A stretch of DNA of 64,000 nt from Endothia cerciana. Taxonomy: Eukaryota > Ascomycota > Sordariomycetes > Diaporthales > Cryphonectriaceae. The stretch lies in the NCBI GenBank assembly GCA_026119935.1, contig JALRMH010000004.1, forward strand, positions 1,054,001-1,118,000. Reading direction: 5' to 3'. The notes beneath the pieces are model-generated. The model was given only the letters and a program-made list of their open reading frames with translations, made no database searches and was not told the origin of the DNA. This document shows positions 23,792 to 35,822 of this stretch, piece by piece (position 1 is the stretch's first letter; every line of letters begins with the position of its first letter). The position numbers and the translations under genes were made by a program.

Positions 23792-26700
23792 CTTGGGAAT
23801 CTAGGAATACTTGACCGGTTTCTTGACATTCAATGCGAGTAGGGCCGAAAGGTTTATGTGCATCAACTCAGATGAATTCTACGATTGATTCTCCGCAACT
23901 CGAATGGTATGGGCTAGAATACGCGATGTAGCCCCAAGATATATAGACCATCATGATTGTTACTCAAGGTAGGAGATCAGACAGCTAGTAGATTGCCATG
24001 TTAGATTTCGTGGGATTGCTTTTAGCCCACACAAAGGACCGAGCGCTTCAAAAGACAATATACAAAGGTTTCAGTAGGAACATGAATGGATTTAACATCC
24101 ACAGAGAGCTCTCTTTGTCCTATCCTTAGGCACATAATGCTTTGAAGATCCCGAGATAGGTACATATTTCTTTGAGGATCTTGATAGAATAGCACAATGC
24201 ATTATATCGAACATCACAACGTGTTCCAACACCGTGAGAACTTGGCTTTTGGAACGGGGGCAGCTGGCCCAGGACTTCCAAGGAAAGGCTGACCGGTCCA
24301 AGTGGGAGGTCTAATTTACTTAGGAACCACCAACTAACCTTTGCCGGCGTCACAGATGGAAGACCTCCTTCAGTCCAGACCCTGTCTACAATATATCGCC
24401 GGGATTGAGATCTGAGAATTCGGCGGGCATGGAACACCAGCGATGGACTGCATGCCTTGACGTGCTCTAAATGCGAAAACGCCCTCTTGCCTTTGACAAG
24501 ATATACGTTTCAATACTTCACAATAAGAACCCTGCCGTCCAGACTGATGCCGACCACGACGAATGTGTCTTGCAGCACTACTTCAAAGAACCTTCCGCGG
24601 TCGCCCGAGACTCGTCCCCCGGCCGCCACCCCTCTTCCCTGTCGCGGGAGTGAGGCACGGAGGAAGCGGTATGGCAGCCCGCCGTCTTGAAATTCATAAC
24701 TCAGTTCGTTACTACATCTGATATCGCAATATCATGTCTGTGCAACTGGAGACTTCGGCACCCATATTGGGAGTCGCCCTCGCTTCCAATGGGGTGGGTG
24801 GGTTATCTGTGCCACCCTCCTCGCGGGTGGCTGCAGCATGGGCCGAGCCATGCCCGTGCTCGACATTGATGGGCAGTTGTGGACCTGTGTGCCTTCTGCG
24901 TTGATCTTGTACGTGGAACTTGGATGTATGATGAGTATTTGATCATGCCTTGTTGGGATTCTATGTGGGGTTTCGCGTTGGAGGTACGGGAAGTGCGTCC
25001 GGGCCCGTAGAGACCGTGGGTGGAGAACAAAACGTCTTCCGGAGCTGGCCGCGGTGCTGTCTTTCAGTGCTCGTGAATGCTGTATAATGACGCAAATACG
25101 AGCATTATCAGGCCATGACCGGGGATAGATTCGCCTCCAGGGCAACCGACGACGAGCGTTCCTCAACAATCATGAGGTGCCCCGGTATGCCGGTAGTGTC
25201 CTGCAGCATCCACCCTGTCGACAGCAGGCACTCCAACGCGCGAGCCTCGCCACACAGCCTTGCAAATCCGACGAACAGCGCGCTGGGTGGGGTACATACG
25301 ATTTGTGCCTTGAAAACGTGAGATCACTGCAGTCTCGAAGGAATTGTGACCTGTCATATCCCTGGGTTGTACGTAGATGCCTGCCTCGATCCAGAAGCAG
25401 CCGCTTATCTCCCCAGATCGACGTGCGCGCGTTTGTGCCCCGGTCTGGGCTCAAGGGTCCTGTCATTACTGCACGTCAGCCTTGTCCTTTCCGCAGCGCT
25501 ACGAACTACGCAGGCGGCGGTGCTAGGTGGGAGGAGAAGTAAGGTCTCGATCTCGGTGACGTCGAGCTGCAGTCCTGCAGCGGACGTTTCCGATCACTCT
25601 TCGGGTATTGCTTGAGAGCCAGGGCCGAGTAGTATAGATCACAGTGGAAGGTATCACGACCTCGGTCGTACAATACCGTTGCTATGAAACTCGAAGTGAG
25701 GCGCGAACACAGGGCTGCGTGTTGATCTGTAACAGCGGCCCGCGTCAAGCGAGAAACACATCCGAGATTGATGGGATTGGCAGAAACTACCGTGAGCAAC
25801 GGCTTTGTAACTATCGCTACCATAGTGTTCTCAGGAACGCCTGCGAGGCATGTTCCTTTTGCACTACAGGCCGACCTCAAGCAAGAGCGACAAGGTCGAG
25901 CCCTGAGTGATCCTCCCAAGACAAGAGGTGGGCAGCCGCAACGGCACTGTTGTTGATCGCCCCAACCCCCCTGGGGACCTCTTGACATGGGACTCGCTCT
26001 CAGATGTCAGGTGTTGTCCGGGCCAATTCCAGTGGAATCATCTTGGAACAAGCGATCCAGATGTGGCATTGACCAATATCCCTGCGAGGTATCGGTGGTG
26101 GCAATGTTTCAACTTTTTGCAGCCCGCCACTTCATGCAATGGCTAAGGTGGATAGCAACTTGCATTCCGTCCTGTGTGGTGGCGTTGCAGCTCGAGATGT
26201 CGCGGGATGAAGCTTGGAAGCACCAAGAACGGCGGTCTATCCCAGTCAAGCCAGCGTGGATATCCGCGAAGGCTTCCAACGCAGAAGCACTTCACTTGGT
26301 CAGACAAGTTCTGCCATCCGTGGGACTCCACGGCCGTGTGAACAGGTCGTATAGGAGATTGTCTGGAGATGCCTACCACGAGGGAATGGCATCACCGCTG
26401 TAGAGCGAACGGCAGGTTACTGCATGGCTTGGGGGCATGCTTTCTGGGCGGACCTGGTCCTCCAAAATGAGAAAAACGCCGCACGACATCTGAGGTTGTC
26501 AGACTCGGAGGGGCACCCGACGGGGTTACACTCATGGAACCGCGGAATCGGGACAGCACGAGATCGCCACAATGAGGCGCTGCCACAGAGCGTAACTTCA
26601 GGGCTCCTTCAAGAACAGTAGACATCATGGCTGCTCACAATAGCAGAAGGCATAGAGAGCTTTAGTGACGGCCGCACATCTGTGGGTCGTGCAAACTCGT

Positions 26701-29479
26701 CACCCGACTGAAGGAACAATCTGAATATGCAGCCACGGAAAAGGCTGGCTGCAGGGACTTGCAGTGTCCCCTCTTCTCCTCCAGTCAGATCAGTCTTGCC
26801 GCCTCAGCAGGAGTAGCGGTCACGGTCACGGAGCACTGATGCACCCGCAGCGTCTGCAATTTCGGGGCGAGACGAGGTACGAGACAAGCCATCCTGAACG
26901 GTCCTCAACGTCGGCTCGGTGTCGTCCCTCACGGCCCGCCCGAGGACATGGAACAGGCCAGACCTTGGTAGATCAGAAGCAGATCTCGCAGGCAAAACCC
27001 GTCACTGTCTGTAAGGCCAGCATTAGCGGTCGGGGTTGCGGACCGAGTTGAGGATAGAGAGCTGTGCCTAGTTTCGAAAGCCATGTGCATTTATTCTGTA
27101 AATCGTAAGCAGGCTGACGCTCAGATGGGCCGGGAAGGCCGACTGTATAGACGCGGAGGCTTGAGGCACCCCGGATTCCGTCGTCTACTGCAGTCTGGTA
27201 GCATGACCCAGTCCCAGTCCGCTTCTATATTCGACAACTCAGCTGTATTCACGTGGAATCTGGGCCTGCCTGCCCCACAGCTGAAACGGGCCTTGATCAG
27301 GCGTGATTCTGCGTGACATGGCGCATCCAGCTCGACGATGCCGCGGAGGTGTAAGCACGGAGTGTGTGCCGTAGGAGGCAGGGCAGCACCGATGAAGTGA
27401 CGTTGGTATGATGCAGCCGAAGAGGAACCCGATCCGTCTGATGCTACATGCAGTACACTTTACACTTCAGATGTTAGCGAGCGCAGGACTGCTGTAGGTC
27501 GGCTGTGGAGGACTTGGCTCCCAGGGAGGTTATGCGGTTGAAAAGCCCTGGAGGACTACCATAGCACCTGGGGCGGCGCTGAGAGGCTACTCCACTTGGC
27601 TTGTGCATCCCGCTGGCCAGGGGGGGTCTCGAGTGGTGCTCTTGTTTTTGCTTTTTATTACAGTGGCTTCAGCTCCCTGTTCCCACCTTGGTACCGCCCC
27701 GAAGTTGAGATGTGACCACTCAACTTCGGTTTCAACGTTCTCCAGCCTAGTCTCTACACCTCAGCTGGTAGGTTCGACTGCGCTGGCCATCTTCGCCGCG
27801 TGCTCGCCATCTGTCTGGTGTTCTTATGGAGTTCTTTTTCAGCTGCCCAGTCTAGACCAGAGCTCTGTTCATCCTGAGTGCGCAATGGGATTCTGGCCCC
27901 GACTCGCCTGGGGGGCGCCGGCCGCAGCAGGCCTTGGGAGGCATTGGGCATCACAGCCGCGAGCAATGCGCAACCTCGACACCTCGACTGATCTTGCTCC
28001 CGCTCCTGCTGCTGCTTCTTCTGCTCTACAACCAAGGGCGGTGGGCGGGAGACCAGTCGCATCTGTCCCCAGAGATGAGACTAGCCAGATGGTCCAGCAG
28101 TACAGCATTGCAGCAGTGCAGCAGACATCCCATGTTGTGAAGCCGACATCAGGGTAGCTGGCCCGGCGGACGGACCTGGTATTCTGAGGCTGCCTTCTTG
28201 TGCGGAGCAACCTGGCTGGATGCAGCTGAACCCATGCGTGCATGCATGGCTTTCAGGGTCTCGCCTCTCCATACTTTTTCATGTTGGATGGATCGATCTG
28301 GCAAGGGCTGATGTCTACCTACGGACCTGACGGCATCTGACCCCTGTTTCTCCTTCCACAGCGACGTCTGGGCACGCTGCAGCGCTGTCTGTTCCTGTGG
28401 CTTTCGGTTATCTGGCTTCAGCATGTTCCCGAAAACCCTGCGCCTGCAGGCGAGATCCCATCTCCCATACCGGTATGTCGTTGAGGATACCTTCCATGAC
28501 TTTGAATAGCGGCCCCCGGCCCACGTCCCCTCGCTTCGGGTGGTGGTTTTTTTTTTTTTTTTTTTTTTTTTTTCTTTCCCAGACCATCTTTCTTTTGGGC
28601 CCCGCAGGCGCGTACATCTCATCATCTGGTCCCGTCATTTATGTTACCTCTTTAGCTGCGCCATGCAGGCCAAGGGCACGGAGCGCTTCCACCATCCTTC
28701 GCGGCGCCCGGCCCTGATCAGCCACACGCTGATGGTGACAGCCAGCCAACGGGAGGCAAGGCGAGGTTCGCGGTGAACCTGTACGTGTATACCCTGTTTT
28801 GGACCTGCACATGGCCTGGAAATGACTCTCATGCATCCTCGTCTGCCTCACTTCTCACATTTCCGGATGACGATACCACCCCAACCCATCCACATGCATA
28901 TGAGGCATAGAAATATAAAACGAGCAGTCTGTCTTCTCTCATCCTCGCCCTGAGATCTTGCATGCGCCTACAGTGCCCATTCTTTCCGTGCTTGATGTAT
29001 GGCACTGCAGCAAGGCAATTTTCTTCGTGCCAGATCAGCTGCGCTCTGACTGAACCAAACAGCTTCTTAACTTTGCCACAGCCCAGACGGCTGTAGCAGA
29101 CATCGAGGGTACAGGTTGCCACATTTGCTGCACTTGTGCAGTGTTATTAGACACACCACGCTCCCGCGCTCAGAGAACCCTTTTTACGCCGCACAGCATC
29201 GGGGCTGTCAACCGAATCGACGGTTCCGACTGTTGAGAACAACCCAGGAATATAGGTACGAACCTCGATATCACAACCAACTTCTGCCTATCCGAGGTAT
29301 GGTGGAGTAGCTGAAAGCAAACCAGATGCCGGGCAACCCCCCATATCCTAACCAGTCATCCACGTTCATCCACTAATTACGCACTTGAACCTCGTGGGTA
29401 ACTGGAGCAATCAAGGTCATTGCGGCTGAGAGCCGCCCGCGTATAGAGGATAATCATCTTTGCTTCCTCACCCGGAAAG
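23792..29479. other. 5.7-kb gene-poor stretch
   Basis: No gene is supported. Many ORFs of 60-180 codons exist, but they overlap in several frames, lack ATG plus splice structure, and have no domains I know. One frame from 27603 has a hydrophobic start (VVLLFLLFITVAS) but begins with GTG, so it is not accepted. A T27 run lies at 28547-28573. The left edge holds the promoter of the hypothetical gene at 23791; the right edge holds that of the gene at 29480. A lncRNA or degraded mobile element cannot be excluded by eye. Confidence 0.45.
28547..28573. repeat. T27 homopolymer tract
   Basis: A run of 27 T; on the minus strand this reads as a poly(A) tail. It may mark the 3' end of a retroposed copy inserted in minus orientation, or be slippage-grown. 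Confidence 0.9.
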
Positions 29480-30375
29480 ATGGCATTTCCAAATCCCCTA
29501 GGGGCTGGGACATCATTTCAGCAACCACAGGTACATGTTTACTGCCCTCTCAATTCCCCGAGCACCAGCTCCGCGTCACGTCCGGCTCCTGGAATGTTTC
29601 ACTTATTCCCTCAATTTAGCTTTCGCAGGGGCCACACTAACGTCTTGGAACTCACCAGCCTTTTGTGGACGCCCAATTCGACATTTTCGAGTGGCATACG
29701 CAATTCCAATCATGCGTGCGATATTTTCTGGATCATGCACAGCACACGGGTCCAGTGCAGGCCGTGGCAGCGTTCCTCAACATCCAGCTTCCCTTCCAAA
29801 AACAGCATCCAGTCTTTTCGTCTGTCACTAGCTACTCGCCACCGGCCCACCATAGCCCTCGCGCGGTGCAGTCCCCCGGGTTTCCGGGCATGTCAGGACC
29901 TGGACCGGCATCCTCGGGTTCTTCCGGGAAGGTGCCCATGCCCATGCCACCTGGTCAACATCACCGAGTATCTTACGTTACACTAACACCCTACATAAGA
30001 CGACTGGTGGCAACTGGCTTCGACATGCCTAGTATCTTACACGGCTTCTTTGGAGACGACTGGGTGGCAGGAATCGGGTCTCTGCACGAGGCAGAGCGGC
30101 GCAACTACCTCTTCGCAGCGAAGAGTGACAATTGGCTCAAGGTCAAAGCCGACTACGACATGGACGAGAACCAACTGATTCCCTTCCTCAGACCGTTGCA
30201 GAACGTCAGCGAAAACGAGATTGTCGGCGCGGAAACGAGCTGGAGTGAATGGCTTGCAATGCAGGACTGGATGCTAGGACCCCGGGCACCAATGGATGCT
30301 GAGAGAGCGGGGACTGCCCACCAGAGACGGCCTGGTCCGGCACCAGGAGGGAGGGTCAAGCGAGAGGCACAGTAG
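29480..30375 (+). CDS. Conserved fungal protein of unknown function, 255 aa
   Basis: Two exons: 29480-29530 (MAFPNPLGAGTSFQQPQ) and 29659-30375, joined through a 128-nt intron (donor GTACAT, acceptor ACCAG) in phase 0. The N-terminal part is helical and aromatic (FDIFEWHTQFQSCVRYFLDH). A Ser/Pro/Gly linker contains VPMPMPPGQ. The C-terminal domain looks compact and conserved-type: YIRRLVATGFDMPSILHGFF, then WVAGIGSLHEAERRNYLFAA, then WSEWLAMQDWMLGPRAP. It ends in a basic Pro/Arg tail. No transmembrane segment or catalytic motif is visible. I cannot assign a function. Confidence 0.78.
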
Positions 30376-31910
30376 GCAATTACTGGAGCGTGGACTCATT
30401 GCAGCCGGAAGAGGCTGACCCCGAGTTCTGCAAAAGGGAATTCCTCGAGGAGATACCACTGCTGCGGACCCCAGGAGTTCACGTCTTCGCCCTGCCAAGA
30501 AGCTGCAAGAAACGCAAGCAATGAACGTCCCCGAAGTACTCAGGGAGAGGTCCCCACCGCGGGTCAATACGAGAGAAGAATCGGTGGTACATGAGGGGCT
30601 TCCAACCTGGACAAAGCCCCCAGCTGCAGAAGGTCATGGCAGACACAATCACTACCGAATACAAGGTGTCGAGGTACGAGGCATGAGGCAGGCAGGGTCG
30701 GCCTCTACGCTCCATTCGCTATAGACGGAACTTAGAACCGACAGCACCGCGTTGGACGGTCACTGCTTTCGGAATCTGAGGCAGGCCGCAGCCGAGCGTG
30801 CGGTCGTTCCGAGACTTACATGAAAAGTATTCCATAGATCTTAGCAAACACTACAATATACTTACACATCCTGCTATTCTGACGCCAACATCATTGCCTA
30901 CCAATCTCACATCAGCAGCCTCGTTGCCCACTCCGAACTCGATCAAGGTCGCGATGATGGGCCTTTCTCGGAGTGGCTGGATGCGGTCTAGGAAACAGGC
31001 CGTCTCGCAGGGAGAGGCTCACGGTAGGTACACCAAGCGTGACCAAGCCACAAGTGGCACCGCATCGTTATCCACACGCGCCGCGGCCCTTCGTCCAGTC
31101 CCGAGCGGAAGGAACCAGAACATGCAGTCTACACGAGTGCCGGTGAGAGAATAGAGCGTGGCGCCGAAGACCCTTGGACCGAAGATCTTCGGAATTACTG
31201 GAGTACGGTGCGCCACTACGGACCGTTGTGCGTCTGACGCCCCCCCCCCCCCCGATCACTATCCCGGATATGTAGCCACATTATAGGTTCAAGCCTCACT
31301 TCTATTTTGGTAAGGTTGTCGATCAATCCTTTCAGGGTCTCGGGGAACGATCTGCGGTGCAGAATGACGTGAACCGCCGCTCAAGGGGCAGCCGGCGTGC
31401 CGGGTCAGGTCTCGAGGTCAGGGGTTGGTCGCGGTGGGCGTAGGAGGTTGGGGAGCTGGCATGAATGACCTATCGGGCCGGAGCAGCAGAATGGGGCGGG
31501 AGGTGCAGGAGGACCATCCCACGTCACATCGCTCTATATGATTATTCCCTTGGTCGTACTGGGTGGGCATCCCGGCCTGGTCGGTGTTTCTCCAGGGAGG
31601 CCATTCTCCGGGCCGGGTGTTCCCTGGCCGCGCGGAGGTCCAGACCGCACCGAAGCCGAAAAATTGCTATGGTATTTGGATGACCTAATTCGATATGCAA
31701 CCTGCGATTCGAGCATAGCCGGGTAGGGATACTCGTGTGAAGTGGCGATATGTGGCTCACGACAGTTCCCCACCCTAGGGTCATGACACTTCACTTGTGA
31801 ACGACATGAGCCTCTGTTCACTTTGCATTTTGCATCGGTACTAGAGGAGGATGGTGATTCGATGTCCAAGCAACTGTCCCCTGAGCTCATGGTTTGAAAC
31901 TCCTGATAGC

Positions 31911-32112
31911 AGATACTGCATCTAGACGTCGCGACATTATCACAAAAACCATGTAAGAAAGATATGTCTCGGAGAGATTTTTTCAATAAAAATAAAAATA
32001 AAAAAAAAGAAGAAGAAGAAAAGAGGAAGAAAAGGCAGGGGTAGGAGAAAGCATGCAACACCGGGTATTCGCTAATGGTCACCCACTTAACTACTAATAA
32101 TCCAGCGGTTAA
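31911..32112 (-). mobile_element. 5S-rRNA-related dispersed repeat, copy 1 (SINE-like or 5S pseudogene)
   Basis: On the minus strand the element starts with about 58 nt resembling the 3' half of fungal 5S rRNA (landmarks TTAGTAGTT, GTGGGTGACC, AGCGAATAC; 32112-32054). A T-rich tract follows (about 32040-31980) and then a unique tail containing CATGGTTTTTGTGATAATGT. The same order recurs at 37998-38187. The 5' half of 5S is absent. The family name is not known to me; a 5S-derived SINE, or a pseudogene carried by a larger element, are both possible. Confidence 0.6.
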
Positions 32113-32727
32113 GAGGTACCATTGAAGACATTTTGCCTGCAAATCAACCTAAAAGCTTAATTAACTCTGTACTCATTGTTAGTACAATACCACACGCGGC
32201 TATTCTTCTCGGTCAGGCTGACGCCTGGCCAATGTTTGCGCAACGTTTTACTTGCTCATTGTAGTCTATTTCGTAGCTAGCTCCTCCATTTTGAATATAC
32301 CACTGTCGCCATTCAAGGTAATCGATCAGCTACGGAGTCCTTTGGCAAGTACGAAGTCATCGAACTCGGAATGCCATCGCTGCAATCTTGTCACGGCTGC
32401 TGAAGATTGCCCTTACCTTATCCATACAGCCTTTAAAGCGAGACATCGTACGAAGGTACGGACAAAGAATGTTGCACAGCGAAGAGATGATGTTCTGTGC
32501 AGCTCAACGGTGAAATCGTTGACGTTTGTTCACTATGAGTTATACCACTGATAGAGGGCGACATACTTCGAAGGATATTGTTTCATTGGTTGAGGGCAAG
32601 CGAGATGGCAAAGCATGATTGATTAAAGTTTAGAGTGGCGGCAAGATTCAGGCTCGATTCAGGTTGCAGGCGGCCGCCGGAAGCAAAGTCTCCAATTGAA
32701 ACTTTGGATCCCATGGATTCTGTTCCC

Positions 32728-32756
<29 letters not shown>
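32728..32756. repeat. A29 homopolymer tract
   Basis: A run of 29 A on the plus strand. It could be the poly(A) end of a retroposed sequence lying to its left; no gene or target-site duplication could be confirmed by eye. Confidence 0.9.
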
Positions 32757-32762
<6 letters not shown>

Positions 32763-33275
32763 GGAGACCTTTATGAGATCTGGAAATTTGCCCTCGCCGT
32801 AAATGGAGGTTTGTTCAGGCTGCATTCCCAACTCATCCGCGCCCCTCTGAACCTTGGAAGTTGGCAAGTTGGCCCCCATTTGACATCTGTAGGCTTGCCT
32901 CCTCGCCGAAGGTGCGCCGCAGCCTCGGAAGAGGACATGCAAGTGCTTGTGAGAGCTCTGTTGAGAAGTCTACATAGTGGACGGTATAGCGGGGTTTGTC
33001 TATACAAATATCGTGCTATGAAGATGGGGATGAATTTTCAAATCATCTAACACTATCCGTCTTTCCCAAATTGTATAATATTGGATTTGTTACTTTCGAA
33101 TTTCTTCTACAAACATCCGTACAATATGCCATTCGTCTGAGGAATACCAACTGATCCAATCAAAGAAAAGTCCAGCGAGTATTTAATGCAAGGTAGCATT
33201 TGCATATATCTAGCATATCCTCAATGTAAGCTAGTTAGTTACCCCACACTTTGATTCTGTTGAATCCACTTTTCT

Positions 33276-33353
33276 GTACCACCCATGAACTCTTTCGTAT
33301 CAACCATGAGCGTTGTCGTACCAACCATGAGCGCTATCGTACCAACCGTGAGC
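33276..33353. repeat. 21-bp tandem repeat, about 3.7 copies
   Basis: The unit is GTACCAACCATGAGCGCTATC with substitutions between copies, so the period is 21 bp. It ends exactly at the stop codon of the minus-strand transcription-factor relic. Being a multiple of three, it may once have been coding. Confidence 0.9.
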
Positions 33354-35267
33354 TAAAACCCCGATGATTGGAATTTCTGTCAGGTTAGTGGATTGTCAAT
33401 ATCAGAGGAGGGGGAATCAAGATTTCGCATACCGTCCTGAGCAATGCCTGGTAATACGAGAAAGACCCGCCATGCACATATTCGAGATTGGATAGCATGA
33501 CGAACACGGCGAGAAAGATCTCGTACCACGGCTTTTGACCCTTTTTGTTGATCATCTTGGTGAGCGTCTTGGTCAACTTTTCCTGCTTCGCCTTGATGTT
33601 GAGAAGCAGCGCAACATCGGATTGGTGATTCATGGACAACGGAAGTGGTTTGCTTTTGCCCCGGTTGAACGCAGCATATGTGCTCTTCCCAAACTCGCTG
33701 AAATCTACCACCTCGATACCGAGGTATTCCCCCCCCGCAATAGAGCCCCATCCTTGTGAGTAGTAGGATGCACATCGAATGCGCAACGCGAGATCAATGA
33801 TATCGCTCCGATGTTTACTGCTGTAGCAGATGGATTCCTTCAGTGTCAGGGCCGTTGGTTTCTCCTGGATGTCCTCTAAATTGTAGTCGAGAATCTTGGA
33901 GCGACCTATGTTGAGGAAGCCTTCAACTTCGGACATGAGTGTCTCGGTATCGTCGCATACGTACGGCGGCAACTTGACCTGCACATGGCGACTATCTACG
34001 TTCCACGTCATGTAGTGCGTATCGTTGCCCCTTGGGCTGAATACCTGGCAGGTAATGTTGAGGGGTGGCAGGTCGACCGTACGTCCGCCGGGCAATTTCC
34101 AGCGGACTTCTATCTTCTTGCTGGGGAAAGTGTCATTAACCCAGAAGTAGTCAATGAATGATACATTCCGCTGGCCGAAGGCCCCGTTCCCTGTGATATA
34201 AAATCAGAATTACTACACAAGTAAGAAGCGACACATAGGACGTTACCATGTCGAGCGAGAACCACACATTTTCCAACCGATCGCGGTAGCATGGCTCAGT
34301 AAAGGATCTTGCGTTATCTATCATGGCCTGGCACTGCTTGCACGGTGTTCCTGGATCGCACTGCACGTTTCACTCTTTGTCAACATTCAAGGCCTGCTGG
34401 GCAACATCTGCCCCTGATAAGAGATAAAATACGCACACTCAGCTTGTATGCTTTGCATCGAAGGCAGTTCCCAGCTTTACGCATTTCCTTTGCTTTGGCC
34501 CTCTGCTCTTCTGTGGCTTTGCCCCCAACCCTTTTCGAGTTCTGCTGTCGGTGCAATACCGGTCGCGGTTCCACCTTCTTGGTTGTTACTGGTTGATGCT
34601 GTACAGAGGTGAAAGGCACGAGTGTCGTCTACACGCCATCTTCGGCAATGGTGCCTTGAGGCTTGGCGGCGGGGAGTGGAAGCAGTGGCCCTTGTAATGT
34701 CGTCCCGATAGAAGGCCTGGGAGACGGTTCGATTACCGGCTCAGAGTCAGTGCGGGACTGACGTGAGATTTCTTCACCTGGCTCTGAGACTCTACGTTAG
34801 CTTGGTCCTGGATTTTGGCCCGAAGACCATGGACTTAGTCTAAGTTCTTCCTAGGATGAGGAGCCACTTTCAGAACGGCCGGTCATCTCCCCAGGCAGCA
34901 CCCAACTGGACACGTTGGAGGAGCTGCTTGAGGGCAAAAGTGGCTCGAATGGCGTACAGTCCGGGGGACGATGGATTTCCGCAACTATAGCCAAGAACGT
35001 TTCCGAGTGCTCTGCTTGAGAAGCATTCTAGACATCCTCTGGGGGCGCAATGGAGGCCATTGCACAGTTAATATGGTCTTGATTATTCACTGAGCTTGTC
35101 TCTGGACCATGGTCGTTATCGTGAACAGAATCAATGACGATTTCTATTTGCAATCGGCGGAAGGGCCAGACCCAGCATGGTCTTTGAACTGCTGGCTGGG
35201 GTTCATAAGCATGTGAGACGGGTATGTTGTTGGACCCTGACATTTCGTCAGCTGTGCAGATGCACAC
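33353..35267 (-). pseudogene. Broken Zn(II)2Cys6-type transcription factor gene
   Basis: Read on the minus strand, one frame stays protein-like from 35267 down to the Cys cluster but is cut by four in-frame stops: TAG at 35030-35028, TAG at 34853-34851, TAA at 34799-34797 and TAG at 34631-34629. The cluster spans an intron. NCLRCKAYKLS joins CDPGTPCKQC, giving Cys spacing x2, x6, x5, x2 and a last Cys 13 residues on, longer than the usual 6-8. A basic run (KATEEQRAKAKEMRKAG) precedes it. The next junction, after the donor GTAACG near 34246, does not return to the downstream frame with the obvious acceptor near 34192. The downstream exon (to about 33444) is a 240-residue region of unknown fold. 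A small last exon ends at 33353. Intact relatives would be DNA-binding regulators. An alternative, that unseen introns remove every stop, seems unlikely. Confidence 0.65.
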
Positions 35268-35822
35268 CTCACAGAGATATTGGCTCGCTTACCACATTAC
35301 CTGTTCCAGCGCTGTTGGCTTCGGTAATAGCCAGTTGGTATCGGAAGCGAAGGCCGCATCCCCAGGCAAGCCCCTCAAAATCAAAGCAGTCGGAGCTAGT
35401 TGTGGTTCATGAGCAAGTTGCACGGGGTTGGGTGTTTCACACGATACATCGTGTATCTCATCACGGTCACCAGGGACCCCTCCGGTTTGTAGATGAGTTC
35501 ATAGCACCCACCTGGTTGACATCATACAGGAAGGGAATGAACGTGCCGCCTGAGGGCTCTGTAGTGTCATCCATGCTGCTCAAAGACTACCCCCAAATCA
35601 ACCTACACGGGGAGTTCCTCTGATAGCAGTTAAAATTGGACTTCTAAGCAGTGAGACAGACGTTGAATGGCAAGCAGCCATGGGCCATTCAGACCGTATC
35701 ACGTGCCTAACCGGTTAAGAGAAATCGATGGCTGCTTCCAAGCCTGAACGCTACCTCTTCCTCTCCGCCCACCGTCCTTTCCCCAACATCGACTTCTTCT
35801 ATCTCATTATTTCGCCGTCAGC
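35268..35822. other. Intergenic between two broken genes
   Basis: This is the divergent upstream region of the transcription-factor relic (minus) and the acetyltransferase relic (plus). The relic's frame may extend further left past a TAA near 35307, but I could not set a start. No other feature seen. Confidence 0.4.

Larger units (their letters stand above)
30376..33275. other. 2.9-kb gene-poor stretch with repeats
   Basis: No gene recognised. It contains a C14 run (31240-31253), a 5S-rRNA-related repeat (31911-32112), an A29 run (32728-32756), and AT-rich sequence towards its right end. The long minus-strand frame 31534-32142 runs through the repeat and is not taken as a gene. Confidence 0.5.

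Noticed and set aside
27603..28157. Secreted-protein-like ORF with a hydrophobic start
   Set aside because: Starts at GTG, has no ATG, no splice support and no known features; composition fits chance in GC-rich DNA.
31911..32112. Functional 5S rRNA gene
   Set aside because: Only the 3' half is recognisable; the 5' half and part of the internal promoter are missing, and the same truncation recurs in copy 2.
31534..32142. 202-codon minus-strand ORF
   Set aside because: Runs through the 5S-related repeat and its T-rich tract; the Phe/Ser-rich stretch is the tract translated.
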